64,000 nt of DNA from UBA6136 sp964386975 (GTDB taxonomy: Bacteria; Pseudomonadota; Gammaproteobacteria; Methylococcales; Methylococcaceae): assembly GCA_964386975.1 (NCBI GenBank), contig CAYLUS010000009.1, positions 1 to 64,000 on the forward strand, read 5' to 3'. A program made the position numbers and the translations under genes. A model generated the notes under the pieces. The model saw nothing but the letters and a program-made list of their open reading frames with translations. It had not been told where the DNA came from and did no database searches. Below, in pieces: positions 51,987-60,910 of the stretch; the first letter of the stretch is position 1; each line of letters starts with the position of its first letter.

Positions 51987-53336
51987 ATGCTCCCGGCAGA
52001 CATCGACACCATCGCCGCAATTGCGACTCCACCGGGACCTGGCGGTGTCGGGATCATCCGAGTTTCAGGGCCTTTGGTCCCCTCTCTCTTCACACCCCTC
52101 CTAGGAAGCCCCATTAAAGCCAGAGAGGCGATGTACCGACCCTTTCTGGAAGCCTCCAGCGCGCCTCTGGATCGCGGTATTGCCCTCTATTTCAAGGCAC
52201 CACATAGCTTCACCGGGGAGGACATCCTCGAACTTCAGACTCATGGCAGTCCCGTCATCCTGGATCTTCTTCTCCGGCGGTTGGTGGCGCTCGGATGCCG
52301 CCTGGCAAGGCCCGGGGAATTCAGCGAACGGGCCTTTCTCAATGGCAAGATGGACCTGACCCAGGCCGAAGCGATTGCGGACCTGATCAATAGCACCAGC
52401 GAGAGTGCCGCGCGCTCCGCACAACGGACACTGCAAGGGGCATTCTCAGGGGCCATTCATCGCAGTGTCGAGGCGCTGATCACTCTTCGACAATATGTCG
52501 AGGCCGCCATTGATTTCACCGATGAGGACATCGACTTCATCGAACAGGGCGGCATTTACGATCGCCTTTTGACCCTGAAAGAGGATCTCCAAGCGCTGAT
52601 CAAAAGCGCTCAGGATGGTGTCGTTCTTCAGGAAGGGGCCTCTTTGGTGCTGATTGGTCGCCCCAACTCGGGAAAGTCCAGCCTTCTTAATTGCCTCAGT
52701 GGTCGCGATGTCGCGATTGTCACGCCCATTGCCGGGACCACGCGCGATTCTCTAAGGGAGCGCATTCACCTCGAGGGCTTGCCGCTGCATCTGATTGATA
52801 CGGCCGGCATTCGGGACCACACGGACGATCCGGTCGAGCGAGAGGGCATCATCCGGGCCCGTCGTGAAATGGAAACGGCCGACCTGATCCTCCTGATGGT
52901 CGATGATGAGGATCCGGGTGATCTGGGTGCGTTAATGGCCTCCCTGTCCGGCCATCGGTCGGTGCTGACGGTACGAAACAAGATCGATTTGACAGGAAAA
53001 GTGCCGGCTCGAGTCGCAACCTCGCAGGGAATTGAAGTCTTGATTTCCTTGAAAACGGGTGAGGGCCTTGATGTCCTCCGGGAAACGCTCAAGGAAATGC
53101 TCGGCTACCAAGGCGTCAGCGCCAGCACCTTCACCGCGCGGCGACGGCATGTGCAGGCCATGACGAAGGCCGAGGAGATCCTGACGCGGGCCCTGAGCCA
53201 TGTTCAGGATGCCGCCCTCGAGTTAGTGGCTGAAGAGCTTAAAACGGCACAGCAGGCGCTGGATGAGATCACAGGCCAGTTTACGAGCGATGATCTGCTC
53301 GGACGGATCTTTTCAAGCTTCTGTATCGGCAAATGA
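51987..53336 (+). CDS. mnmE: tRNA uridine-5-carboxymethylaminomethyl modification GTPase
   Basis: With MnmG it forms the 5-carboxymethylaminomethyl group on U34 of certain tRNAs. The 449-residue product has the folate-binding N-terminal domain, G1 IGRPNSGKSSLLN, G3 DTAGIRD, G4 NKID and the C-terminal CIGK. Methylene-THF supplies the carbon. Normally mnmG, rsmG, parA and parB follow; here an HdeD-like gene on the other strand follows instead. Confidence 0.97.
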   Translation: MLPADIDTIAAIATPPGPGGVGIIRVSGPLVPSLFTPLLGSPIKAREAMYRPFLEASSAPLDRGIALYFKAPHSFTGEDILELQTHGSPVILDLLLRRLVALGCRLARPGEFSERAFLNGKMDLTQAEAIADLINSTSESAARSAQRTLQGAFSGAIHRSVEALITLRQYVEAAIDFTDEDIDFIEQGGIYDRLLTLKEDLQALIKSAQDGVVLQEGASLVLIGRPNSGKSSLLNCLSGRDVAIVTPIAGTTRDSLRERIHLEGLPLHLIDTAGIRDHTDDPVEREGIIRARREMETADLILLMVDDEDPGDLGALMASLSGHRSVLTVRNKIDLTGKVPARVATSQGIEVLISLKTGEGLDVLRETLKEMLGYQGVSASTFTARRRHVQAMTKAEEILTRALSHVQDAALELVAEELKTAQQALDEITGQFTSDDLLGRIFSSFCIGK

Positions 53337-53383
53337 GGTCCGCGGGGCCATCGCGCCCGCGGACCTCACCCCGAAACGCAAGG

Positions 53384-53956
53384 TCAGGCCGGAAACTGGT
53401 GCTGCTTGAGTCGGCGGAGCCGCAGGGAGAGGGCAACGAGGAGCCCCCCAAAGACCAGGGCATAGAAGGCGACGACCCACAAAAGACCCAAGGCACCCGC
53501 TTCGGGCTGGGTGATCAGGATTCCACCGAAGACCACCGAGGCCAAGCCACCGAGAACCAGCAGCCACTCCCCTTCGATTTCCTTTCTAAGGCGAATCGCG
53601 AAGACCATCTGCAGCACGCCCCGCGCGATCGCCCAGGCCGCGATGAAGAAAAGCAGCGCCAAGGTCGTCACGGCGGGGACAAAAAAGGTGATGAGGCCAA
53701 CCGAAATCCCGAGGAGCCCCTCGAGTAGTTCAACCCACCAGTCCTCATGATGGGGTTTGCTTGAAAACGCCGAGAACAGTTCAAACAATCCCTCGACCAG
53801 CGAATAGGCGCCAAAGAGAATCACCAAAGACGCCAGCGAAATACCGGGTTGCAACCAGGTCAGGATACCGAAGGCGATGGCCACCAGACCTCTGACAAGA
53901 ACCACCCACCAGTTTGACGCCAACACGTTCGCCATCTTTCTTTCGACCATATTCAT
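53384..53956 (-). CDS. HdeD/DUF308 family membrane protein
   Basis: A 190-residue integral membrane protein with six hydrophobic segments in pairs, such as GLVAIAFGILTWLQPGISL and GLASVVFGGILITQPEAGAL. HdeD proteins are tied to acid resistance in enterics, but most homologues have no tested function. I chose the ATG at 53956; a start at 53983 is possible. It is convergent with mnmE. Confidence 0.85.
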   Translation of the reverse strand: MNMVERKMANVLASNWWVVLVRGLVAIAFGILTWLQPGISLASLVILFGAYSLVEGLFELFSAFSSKPHHEDWWVELLEGLLGISVGLITFFVPAVTTLALLFFIAAWAIARGVLQMVFAIRLRKEIEGEWLLVLGGLASVVFGGILITQPEAGALGLLWVVAFYALVFGGLLVALSLRLRRLKQHQFPA

Positions 53957-54192
53957 CAGATCCACCTCGCACTCGAATAACACCGCTCTTAAAGACTGAA
54001 GTTACCGGCACTTCCCACCGAATGGCAATACGAAAAACCGGCAAACACCAATCGAACGTAATGTGCCCCGCCCGGACTGTCAACCCGCCAGGGAAAATCA
54101 ACATTAGCCCAATCAGATGTACGTAGAACTACGTAGAAAATTACGGGGATTTACGAATTGTTGGCGCCCGCTGCCATGATTAGGATTCCAGC

Positions 54193-54350
54193 ACCTCTTG
54201 GAGTGGCACCTGATCCTCTTCCATGAGGGCGTTCAACCTGTTTCTGAGCGGCCCGATGACGTGAGGGAGAACAACTACAATTTGGGGGGCCACCTCAACG
54301 ATCCCAAGATCAGCCATTCAGAGTCTACCCGGCCACGGCCGGGTTTTTTA
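54193..54350 (+). ncRNA. Candidate small RNA with own promoter and terminator
   Basis: TTGTTG (54158-54163), 17 bases, TAGGAT (54181-54186) could start transcription near 54193. ACCCGGCC and GGCCGGGT (54327-54344) followed by TTTTTT form an intrinsic terminator. The ~155-nt span between has no credible gene, so a small RNA is the simplest explanation. Sequence family unknown. Confidence 0.4.
54327..54349 (+). terminator. Intrinsic terminator without an upstream gene
   Basis: An 8-bp GC stem ACCCGGCC/GGCCGGGT followed by a T-run of six. The nearest plus-strand gene upstream is mnmE, about 1 kb away and separated by a minus-strand gene. Confidence 0.88.
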
Positions 54351-54462
54351 TGCCTGTCGATCGCTGTCGGCATGCGCATCTGATCGCAACGCTTTACCCG
54401 AACAGACCGTCTATGTTTCACTAAAAGCCCAAATCACAGCCGATTGCCGCCAAGTCCCCGCA

Positions 54463-54702
54463 ATGAAAACCCCCCAATGTCTGCTGTTAGGCCTTCTCCT
54501 TCTGAGTCAGGTGGCCTGCAGCAACCGCTCCAAAACCGTCATTGGTGGCCCGGATGCCGCAGAGGCCGCCATCCGTATGGAGGAGTCTCATCAAGAGTAC
54601 GATGATTGCGTCAGCCGGCTGCACGCAGGTGCCCCGACCTGCGATTCACTGGAAAAACTCTACAACAAGGATAAAGCTGAATATGAAGCGCAAGTTCAAT
54701 AG
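54463..54702 (+). CDS. Small lipoprotein before sodC
   Basis: A 79-residue protein with signal sequence and lipobox VAC (LLLLSQVACSNRS), then a helical, acidic mature part (AAEAAIRMEESHQEYDDC) with two further Cys residues that could form a disulfide. It resembles short EexN-like lipoproteins only in size; no assignment. Its 3' end overlaps sodC by 20 bp, so the two are co-translated. Confidence 0.7.
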   Translation: MKTPQCLLLGLLLLSQVACSNRSKTVIGGPDAAEAAIRMEESHQEYDDCVSRLHAGAPTCDSLEKLYNKDKAEYEAQVQ

Positions 54703-55207
54703 CTTTTCGCTGACCCTGGCGGTGGTCCTGTTCTCGGCATTTGAGGTTCAGGCTACCGGCATCAACGTCGAAGTGCGGGACATCACCGAACAAGGATCCG
54801 GAACCCGCCTTGGAACCGTTCAAATTACCGAATCAAAGGATGGACTGGTTCTGACGCCCTACCTGAAAGGACTCACGCCCGGGGAGCATGGCTTTCACGT
54901 TCACGAAAACGGCAGTTGTGATGCGGGTGAAAAGGACGGCAAGCCCGTCGCCGGCCTTAAAGCCGGTGCGCACTATGATCCGGATCACAGTGGCCAGCAT
55001 CAGGGTCCCGAGGGCCAGGGACATCGCGGCGATCTTCCCCGGCTGGTAGTTAATGCCAACGGGCGTGCCGAACAGCCGGTTCAATCCGGGCGGCTTCAGA
55101 TGTCCGAACTCTCCAAGCGCAGCTTGATGATTCATGAAGGAAACGACAATTACGGGGATCAGCCCGGCGGTGCCCGCGTTGCCTGTGGCATCATTGGCGG
55201 TCCTTGA
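54683..55207 (+). CDS. sodC: Periplasmic Cu,Zn superoxide dismutase
   Basis: Dismutates superoxide in the periplasm. The 174-residue product has a signal peptide ending near FEVQATG, copper ligands in HGFHVHENGSC, the zinc loop AGAHYDPDHSGQHQGPEGQGH with HRGDLPRL, and the C-terminal SLMIHEGNDNYGDQPGG. The ATG at 54683 matches the signal peptide; the frame upstream overlaps the lipoprotein gene. The Cys pair that forms the disulfide (GSCD and VACG) is present. Confidence 0.95.
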   Translation: MKRKFNSFSLTLAVVLFSAFEVQATGINVEVRDITEQGSGTRLGTVQITESKDGLVLTPYLKGLTPGEHGFHVHENGSCDAGEKDGKPVAGLKAGAHYDPDHSGQHQGPEGQGHRGDLPRLVVNANGRAEQPVQSGRLQMSELSKRSLMIHEGNDNYGDQPGGARVACGIIGGP

Positions 55208-55267
55208 TGGGGTCGCCTTGAGACCAGCGAGGGTTCTCTTCAAAATCGCTGTTCACCCCCCGCATCG

Positions 55268-56317
55268 GTGAGTGCCGATCCACCCCCGACTGACACCCCA
55301 ACATCGCCCATGACCGCCCAGGCGTTTTGCCCCCCTCCATCACACGGCATTCTGATCGAGGCACCCGCACGGCTCCACATGGGGTTTCTCGACCTTGGCG
55401 GATCGCTGGGAAGGCGATTCGGCAGTCTGGGTATCGCCATCGACGAGATCAAGACACAGGTCCGCCTGTATCCGGCCGAACGGCTGCAAGCCGAGGGCCC
55501 TGATGCCGAGCGTGCCCTTAAAGTGGGACAACAGCTGGAAGTCCTGACCGGCACTTCACTTCCGGCACGCATTGTGATCGATGAGGCCGTTCCGCCACAC
55601 GCAGGGCTCGGCTCGGGGACTCAGATGGCGCTCGCGGTGGGCACGGGCCTCTCACAGCTTCATGGTTTGGGCCTCTCTCCCTGGCAAATTGCGATGGCAT
55701 GCCAAAGAGGCTCCCGTTCTGGCATCGGGATCGCTGTTTTCGAGGCAGGCGGGCTGGTGCTCGATGCAGGGCGCGGCCCGCTGACGCAGATACCGCCGGT
55801 GATCGCCCGCCTGCCAATGCCACCGGATTGGCGATTCATAATCCTTCTCGACCCGACATTCAGGGGACTGAGCGGTACCGAGGAGGTCAATGCCTTTTCA
55901 GACCTGCCGCCGTTTCCAGAAGAGGAAGCCGCCCGCCTGTGCCACTGGATGACGTTGCGGGGACTGCCAGCCGTTCTCGAGAATGACCTTGCGACCTTCG
56001 GCAGCGTGATCACTGACCTTCAGCGCACGGTGGGCGACCATTTCTCGCGGGCACAAGGGGGACGATTCACCAGCCAAAAGGTGGAACGAGCCCTTGAACA
56101 ACTGGCCATGCAAGGGGCCACCGCCATTGGCCAGAGCTCCTGGGGGCCCACCGGGTTTTGTCTGGTTGAAAACGCGGATCGGGCTCAAGGTCTGATCGAC
56201 CACCTGGAGCACTTGGGCGCCGAGGGCCTCTGCTGCCAAATCGGAACACCGCGCCTCATGGGTGCCGTCACCACCTCTATCTCCATTTCGGATTCGCACG
56301 CTGCCAGAACTGCATGA
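55268..56317 (+). CDS. Beta-ribofuranosylaminobenzene 5'-phosphate synthase
   Basis: First committed step of H4MPT synthesis: condenses p-aminobenzoate (or 4-hydroxybenzoate) with PRPP, releasing CO2 and PPi. The 349-residue GHMP-fold product has EAPARLHMGFLDLGGSLGRR, VPPHAGLGSGTQMALAVG, CQRGSRSGIGIAVFEAGG and the C-terminal SSWGPTGF. It corresponds to the orf4/mptG gene of methylotrophs. The start is GTG at 55268; an ATG at 55310 is possible. Its stop overlaps the next gene by 4 bp. Confidence 0.93.
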   Translation: MSADPPPTDTPTSPMTAQAFCPPPSHGILIEAPARLHMGFLDLGGSLGRRFGSLGIAIDEIKTQVRLYPAERLQAEGPDAERALKVGQQLEVLTGTSLPARIVIDEAVPPHAGLGSGTQMALAVGTGLSQLHGLGLSPWQIAMACQRGSRSGIGIAVFEAGGLVLDAGRGPLTQIPPVIARLPMPPDWRFIILLDPTFRGLSGTEEVNAFSDLPPFPEEEAARLCHWMTLRGLPAVLENDLATFGSVITDLQRTVGDHFSRAQGGRFTSQKVERALEQLAMQGATAIGQSSWGPTGFCLVENADRAQGLIDHLEHLGAEGLCCQIGTPRLMGAVTTSISISDSHAARTA

Positions 56318-57450
56318 TGCCGGATGAGCTCCTTATCATCAGCAGCTCTGCCCGGATGCTGGCACAATCCGCCCGTAGAGCCGGTATCACGGTCTATGCC
56401 CTGGACCGCTTTGCCGATGCCGATACCCGCGCCCTGTGCGAGAAGGTGTTCAAGGTGCCAAGCCATAAGGAAGGCTTTGACACTTCAAGCCTTCTGGCAG
56501 CCATCGAAGCGCTTGACCCGGATCGCACGTTGCCGGTTCTTATCGGCAGTGGCCTCGATGGCTGCGCCTCGGTGATCGAGCGAATCGCCAGAAGAAGACC
56601 GCTGATGGGCAATGGGGCAAAGCTCTTCCGCCTCTACAAGAATCCGGTGCGTTTTTTTAAGATCCTGAGACAGGCCCACCTGGCCTACCCCGAGATTTCG
56701 TTCATCCCGCCCGCATGCCCCGACCAGTGGCTGATGAAATTTGGGGGCAGTGAAGGTGGCAAAGGGGTCCACCTGCCCGGGAAATCCAAGGAGAGCGGTC
56801 GCCGTTACTACCAAAGGCGTATTGCATCACCCGGGTACTCGGCCTTGTTTCTGGCCAACGGCGTATGCGCCCGTATCATCGGCTTCAACCAACTCGACCC
56901 ACTTTCAAGCGCCCAGCGGCCTTTTTTGTTCCGGGGTGCCCGCAACGGAATCCTGATGAATGGCGATCAAACGCATCGGATTGCAAGCGGGCTTGACTAT
57001 CTGGTCAAAAAAACCGGGCTCAAGGGCCTTGGAAGTCTGGACTTTGTTCTGGATGCGCACGCGCGACCCTTGGTTCTTGAAATCAACCCACGTCCCAGCG
57101 CCACTCTGAGCTTGTTTGACGAGGTCTATGACGGCGGCCTGGTGAAGGCCCATCTGGAGGCTTGCCAGGGTAAAAGCCTCCCTGAGTCGCAGGAACTTGT
57201 AGAATCAAATGGTTTTCGCGTCATCATTGCCGAACAGGATCTGACCATCGCGCCCGCCTTCAAATGGCCTTTGTGGTCCACGGACCACCCGCATGCTGGC
57301 GATACGATCCTGCGCGGACAGCCGCTTTGCACCGTCCATGCGGGCGCCGCCGATGGCGAAGCCTTGGAACAGCTGCTTTGCCAGCGAGCGAACCAGCTGA
57401 GCGCGCGCCTGATGGGCGCCAACCCAAAAAATCAGTCAACTATCCATTAG
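56314..57450 (+). CDS. ATP-grasp protein of the H4MPT cluster (COG2232 type)
   Basis: A 378-residue ATP-grasp-fold protein. Visible are an N-terminal Rossmann-like part (LLIISSSARMLAQSARRAG), the lid region with LMKFGGSEGGKGVHLPG and the Mg/ATP site LDFVLDAHARPLVLEINPRP. It corresponds to the orf17-type gene conserved in H4MPT clusters of methylotrophs, which is needed for the pathway but has no tested reaction that I can cite with certainty. A carboxylate-amine or similar ligation is likely. It is coupled to the beta-RFAP synthase gene (ATGA). Confidence 0.85.
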   Translation: MMPDELLIISSSARMLAQSARRAGITVYALDRFADADTRALCEKVFKVPSHKEGFDTSSLLAAIEALDPDRTLPVLIGSGLDGCASVIERIARRRPLMGNGAKLFRLYKNPVRFFKILRQAHLAYPEISFIPPACPDQWLMKFGGSEGGKGVHLPGKSKESGRRYYQRRIASPGYSALFLANGVCARIIGFNQLDPLSSAQRPFLFRGARNGILMNGDQTHRIASGLDYLVKKTGLKGLGSLDFVLDAHARPLVLEINPRPSATLSLFDEVYDGGLVKAHLEACQGKSLPESQELVESNGFRVIIAEQDLTIAPAFKWPLWSTDHPHAGDTILRGQPLCTVHAGAADGEALEQLLCQRANQLSARLMGANPKNQSTIH

Positions 57451-57471
57451 CTCCGACGGAGATCCGAACCT

Positions 57472-58467
57472 ATGCAATCCCACGTCAGCGTCAATGCCTA
57501 CGCCATGCCCATCGTCAAATACATGATCGCGCATGCCGACCGACTCCGACTCAAAATCGACCGTCTGGCCAACAATTGCACGGTGATCGATGCAGGGATT
57601 CAGGCGCTCGGGGGTCTTGAGGCGGGACGACTGATCGCTGAAGTCTGTATGGGGGGCCTTGGCAAGGTCAGCCTCAACCAGGACCCCACGTTCAAACGCT
57701 GGCCAACGATGGTCAATGTCCACAGCACCAACCCGGTTTTGGCCTGCCTTGGCAGCCAGTATGCCGGTTGGAGCCTGTCCCATGGGGAGGGCAAGGGCGC
57801 TTTTTACGCTCTGGGCTCCGGTCCCGCCCGCGCCATGGCCACCAAACAAAAGGACGGTCTCGAAAAGCCGGTAGAGGACCTCTATGAAGAGCTGGGGTAT
57901 CGCGATGTGTTTGGGGAGACGGCGATTGTCATGGAGGTCGACAAGGTGCCTCCGGTTGAAGTCATTGAGAAGGTCGCCAAGGCCACAAAGGTCGAAACCG
58001 ACAGCGTCCATGTCATCCTGACACCGACCTCCAGCCTTGCAGGCGGCATGCAGGTTGTCAGCCGGGTTCTCGAAGTCGCTCTGCACAAGGCGCACTCGCT
58101 GCACTTCCCGCTTGGCAACATCATCGACGGGATGGCCTCTGCACCGGTTCCGCCACCCCACCCCAACTTTGTCAAAGCCATGGGACGAACCAACGATGCG
58201 ATTCTGTTCGGCGGCACGGCCCACCTCTTCGTGAAAGGCAGTGACGAAGCTGCCAAGGCCCTGGCCATGGAGCTTCCCAGCTCGACGTCCAGAGACTATG
58301 GCAAACCCTTCGCGGAAGTCTTCAAGGAATATGAATATGATTTCTTCAGGGTCGATCCGATGCTGTTCAGTCCTGCCCGCGTCGTGGTTACGGCCGTCGA
58401 GTCGGGTCATAGCTACCACGCTGGCGCACTCGATGAGGCGCTTCTGGATCGGTCGTTCGAGGAATAG
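57472..58467 (+). CDS. mch: Methenyl-H4MPT cyclohydrolase
   Basis: Hydrolyses methenyl-H4MPT to formyl-H4MPT in formaldehyde oxidation. The 331-residue product matches Mch throughout: RLANNCTVIDAGIQALGG, VCMGGLGKVSL, VNVHSTNPVLACLGSQYAGW, LGSGPARAMA. ATG at 57472 follows the previous stop by 21 bp. The next gene overlaps it as TAGTG. The order mch, RimK-like, CitG-like, fae equals the core order described for Methylobacterium (mch-orf5-orf7-fae). Confidence 0.97.
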   Translation: MQSHVSVNAYAMPIVKYMIAHADRLRLKIDRLANNCTVIDAGIQALGGLEAGRLIAEVCMGGLGKVSLNQDPTFKRWPTMVNVHSTNPVLACLGSQYAGWSLSHGEGKGAFYALGSGPARAMATKQKDGLEKPVEDLYEELGYRDVFGETAIVMEVDKVPPVEVIEKVAKATKVETDSVHVILTPTSSLAGGMQVVSRVLEVALHKAHSLHFPLGNIIDGMASAPVPPPHPNFVKAMGRTNDAILFGGTAHLFVKGSDEAAKALAMELPSSTSRDYGKPFAEVFKEYEYDFFRVDPMLFSPARVVVTAVESGHSYHAGALDEALLDRSFEE

Positions 58468-59378
58468 TGGCCAACGTCGCCATCATTACCGACGACCCGG
58501 GCTGGCATGGCAAGCGCCTGAAGGAGGCGCTTGCCCGCGAGGGACATGATGCACACTGCCTCAGTCTCACCCAGTGCAGCTTAAGTCTTGGTGACAGCGG
58601 ATTGCCGGTCATCATGCCGGGCTTTGAACGTGATCTTCCTGATGCCGTCTTCGTTCGCGGCGTTCCTGGCGGCAGCCTCGAGCAAGTCGTGCTTTACCTT
58701 GACGTCCTGCATGCCCTCAAACGGCTGGGGCGGCTGGTCTACAACGATGGGCAAGCCATCGAGCGCACCGTGGACAAGGGCATGACCAGTTTCATTTTAA
58801 GACAGGCCGGTGTGCCGACGCCGCCGGCCTGGATCACGAGCGATCGGGAAAAGGCACTTGCTGTGTCACGGCACGAACTCGCGCAGGGACACCGACTGGT
58901 GTCCAAACCCCTGTTCGGCTCGCAAGGCAAGGGCTTGAAACGCTATGACCGACCCCAGGACCTGGAGGACCTTGTCGATGACAACGGGGTCTTTTATCTC
59001 CAGCGCTATGTGCATTCCGGTGACAAAAGCCACGATTTTCGGGTGTTTGTGATCGCAGGCAAGGCCGTGGCTGCCATGCAACGCAGCGGCATCACCTGGC
59101 TCAATAATGTTCATCAGGGCGCTGAGTGTGCGCCGGTGAACCTCAAGGAGATGCGCCTCGGGCGATTGGCCGAGGAGGCGGTCAGGACGCTTGACATGCA
59201 CTATGCCGGTGTTGACATCATCCAGGAGGCGGGCGGTCGTTACACCGTCTTGGAGGTCAACAGCATTCCGGCCTGGAAAGGTCTCCAAGGCGTCTGCGAG
59301 GTCGACATCGCACGGCTCTTGGTTCAGGACTTCCTGTCCCTGTCAGCCCTTGGAGTGACCCCGGCGCAGGCCTCCTGA
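58467..59378 (+). CDS. RimK-like ATP-grasp ligase of the H4MPT cluster (orf5 type)
   Basis: A 303-residue ATP-grasp protein related to glutamate ligases such as RimK and MptN. VYNDGQAIERTVDKGMTSFIL and LVSKPLFGSQGKGLKR mark the ATP site, and YAGVDIIQEAGGRYTVLEVN the metal site. In archaea the relative MptN adds glutamate to tetrahydrosarcinapterin, but bacterial dephospho-H4MPT lacks that residue, so the acceptor here is uncertain. The start is GTG overlapping the mch stop. Confidence 0.88.
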   Translation: MANVAIITDDPGWHGKRLKEALAREGHDAHCLSLTQCSLSLGDSGLPVIMPGFERDLPDAVFVRGVPGGSLEQVVLYLDVLHALKRLGRLVYNDGQAIERTVDKGMTSFILRQAGVPTPPAWITSDREKALAVSRHELAQGHRLVSKPLFGSQGKGLKRYDRPQDLEDLVDDNGVFYLQRYVHSGDKSHDFRVFVIAGKAVAAMQRSGITWLNNVHQGAECAPVNLKEMRLGRLAEEAVRTLDMHYAGVDIIQEAGGRYTVLEVNSIPAWKGLQGVCEVDIARLLVQDFLSLSALGVTPAQAS

Positions 59379-59379
59379 C

Positions 59380-60237
59380 GTGAACCCGACGTCGATCTGC
59401 CCCCGCAAGACAACGGCCCGCGAGGCTTATCTCTGGGCCTGTGACCTCGAACTTCGCGCCTTCAAGCCGGGTAATGTCAGCGACTACGCGCCGGGTCATG
59501 ACATGACGGCGGATGATTTTCGGATCAGCGCCAAGGTCAGCGTGGACCCCCTGATCGAATCCGAATCACTGGGAGCCCGGATTTTAGGGGGCGTCATCGC
59601 CACCCGAAAGGCGGTTGGCTGCAACACCAATCTCGGCATCCTGCTGCTCGCAGCGCCCCTGATCGAGGCATTTTTAGATCCCGATCACGACAGCCTGGAA
59701 GCGAGCCTTCGGCAGGTTCTGGCGAGGACACAAGCCACAGACGCCGAATCGGTCTTTGCCGCCATCTGTCATGCCAAACCCGGTGGGCTTGGGGATGCGG
59801 CCGAGGCGGATGTCAGGGATCCACCCCAAGTGACGCTGCTGGAGGCGATGGCGTTGGCGGCAGAGCGCGATAGCATTGCAAGGCAATACACCTGTTCTTT
59901 TTCGGATATTTTCCGAAAGGGCGTTCCGATGTATGATTACCGGCTATCCTTAGGGGATAGTCCGGATTGGGCCGCTGTGGCTGTTTTTATCACCTTGCTC
60001 CGGCAACTCGGTGATAGCCACATCGAGCGTAAGTTTGGAAAAGGGGCTCTCGATGCCTTCTCCGACGAGATCGCGCACATCGAAGGTTTATTTTCCGGAC
60101 CCGTTTTGCCCGAAAATGTCCTGGATCCACTCCGGCGACTTGATCTGTCGTTCAAGTCAAAGGGGGTCAATCCAGGCACAACAGCGGACATGACGGTCGC
60201 GAGCCTGATGGCTCACCGGCTGTCACGTCTTTACTGA
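59380..60237 (+). CDS. Triphosphoribosyl-dephospho-CoA synthase-like protein (orf7 type)
   Basis: A 285-residue helical protein of the CitG/MdcB family: DLELRAFKPGNVSDYAPGHD, LGARILGGVIATRKAVGCNT and NLGILLLAAPLIEAF are family hallmarks. No citrate lyase or malonate decarboxylase is near, so a CitG role is unlikely. Its constant place between the RimK-like gene and fae suggests a step in H4MPT synthesis, perhaps transfer of a ribosyl-phosphate group. GTG start 1 bp after the previous stop. Confidence 0.88.
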   Translation: MNPTSICPRKTTAREAYLWACDLELRAFKPGNVSDYAPGHDMTADDFRISAKVSVDPLIESESLGARILGGVIATRKAVGCNTNLGILLLAAPLIEAFLDPDHDSLEASLRQVLARTQATDAESVFAAICHAKPGGLGDAAEADVRDPPQVTLLEAMALAAERDSIARQYTCSFSDIFRKGVPMYDYRLSLGDSPDWAAVAVFITLLRQLGDSHIERKFGKGALDAFSDEIAHIEGLFSGPVLPENVLDPLRRLDLSFKSKGVNPGTTADMTVASLMAHRLSRLY

Positions 60238-60267
60238 AACGCGAGATTTCAGGCTATTAAAGAGGCT

Positions 60268-60296
60268 TTGGAACTTAAAAAAACCAGGTCTTAAAA
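60268..60296 (+). promoter_or_regulatory. Candidate fae promoter
   Basis: TTGGAA (60268-60273), 17 bases, TTAAAA (60291-60296) in an A-rich gap before fae. Fae is an abundant protein in methylotrophs and usually has its own promoter. Confidence 0.35.
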
Positions 60297-60380
60297 ACGG
60301 TCTTACGGGGAGACATTTTTATGTCGATTCTTAAAAAATTCTTTTCTTTCTTCAACAACGAAACATCCGAGGATTTTGAC

Positions 60381-60893
60381 ATGGCAAAAATCAACAAACT
60401 CCTGGTCGGCGAAGCACTTTGCGGCGGCGGCAACGAAATCGCCCACATCGACCTGATCATGGGTCCGCGCGGCAGCGCCGCAGAATCGGCTTTCGCCAAC
60501 TGCGTAACCAACAACAAGGACGGCTTTACCAGCCTGCTCGCAGTCGTCGCACCGAACCTGCTGTGCAAGCCGGCAACCGTCATGTTCAACAAGGTCACCA
60601 TCAAGAACGGCAAGCAGGCCACCCAGATGTTTGGACCGGCTCAGCGCGGCGTTGCAATGGCTGTGGCTGATTGCGTTGAAGATGGCACCATTCCGGCAGA
60701 CGAAGCCGATGACCTGTTCATCTGTGTTGGCGTTTTCATCCACTGGCTGGCCGAAGACGACGCCAAGATCCAGGACTACAACTATGAAGCCACCAAGCTC
60801 TCCATCAAGCGCGCTGTCGCGGGTGAGCCGAAGGCGGCTGACGTCGTCAAGCAGAAGGGCCAGGCTGAGCACCCCTTCGCAGCGCACAAGTAA
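60381..60893 (+). CDS. fae: Formaldehyde-activating enzyme
   Basis: Catalyses the condensation of formaldehyde with H4MPT to methylene-H4MPT. From ATG 60381 it is 170 residues, the usual length, with MAKINKLLVGEALCGGGNEI, AHIDLIMGPRGSAAESAFAN (catalytic His), TNNKDGFTSLLAVVAPNLLC and FNKVTIKNGKQATQMFGPA. An in-frame ATG at 60321 with GGGGAG eight bases upstream would add 20 residues (MSILKKFFSFFNNE and so on). GAGG also precedes 60381, so both starts are possible. A strong terminator follows. Confidence 0.96.
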   Translation: MAKINKLLVGEALCGGGNEIAHIDLIMGPRGSAAESAFANCVTNNKDGFTSLLAVVAPNLLCKPATVMFNKVTIKNGKQATQMFGPAQRGVAMAVADCVEDGTIPADEADDLFICVGVFIHWLAEDDAKIQDYNYEATKLSIKRAVAGEPKAADVVKQKGQAEHPFAAHK

Positions 60894-60910
60894 TCGGTTG
60901 CGCTGACCTC

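Larger units (their letters stand above)
53957..54462. other. 506-bp gap between hdeD-like gene and small lipoprotein gene
   Basis: The largest non-coding gap in the window. It holds two direct TACGTAGAA repeats one base apart (54120-54138), which also form overlapping CTACGTAG palindromes, a promoter-like pair at 54158-54186, and a strong terminator at 54327-54349. No ORF here has a convincing start and ribosome site. The 54198 frame from TTG runs through the terminator. Confidence 0.6.

Noticed and set aside
54198..54383. 61-codon frame in the gap before the small lipoprotein gene
   Set aside because: TTG start, no ribosome site, no recognisable pattern, and it reads through the strong terminator at 54327.
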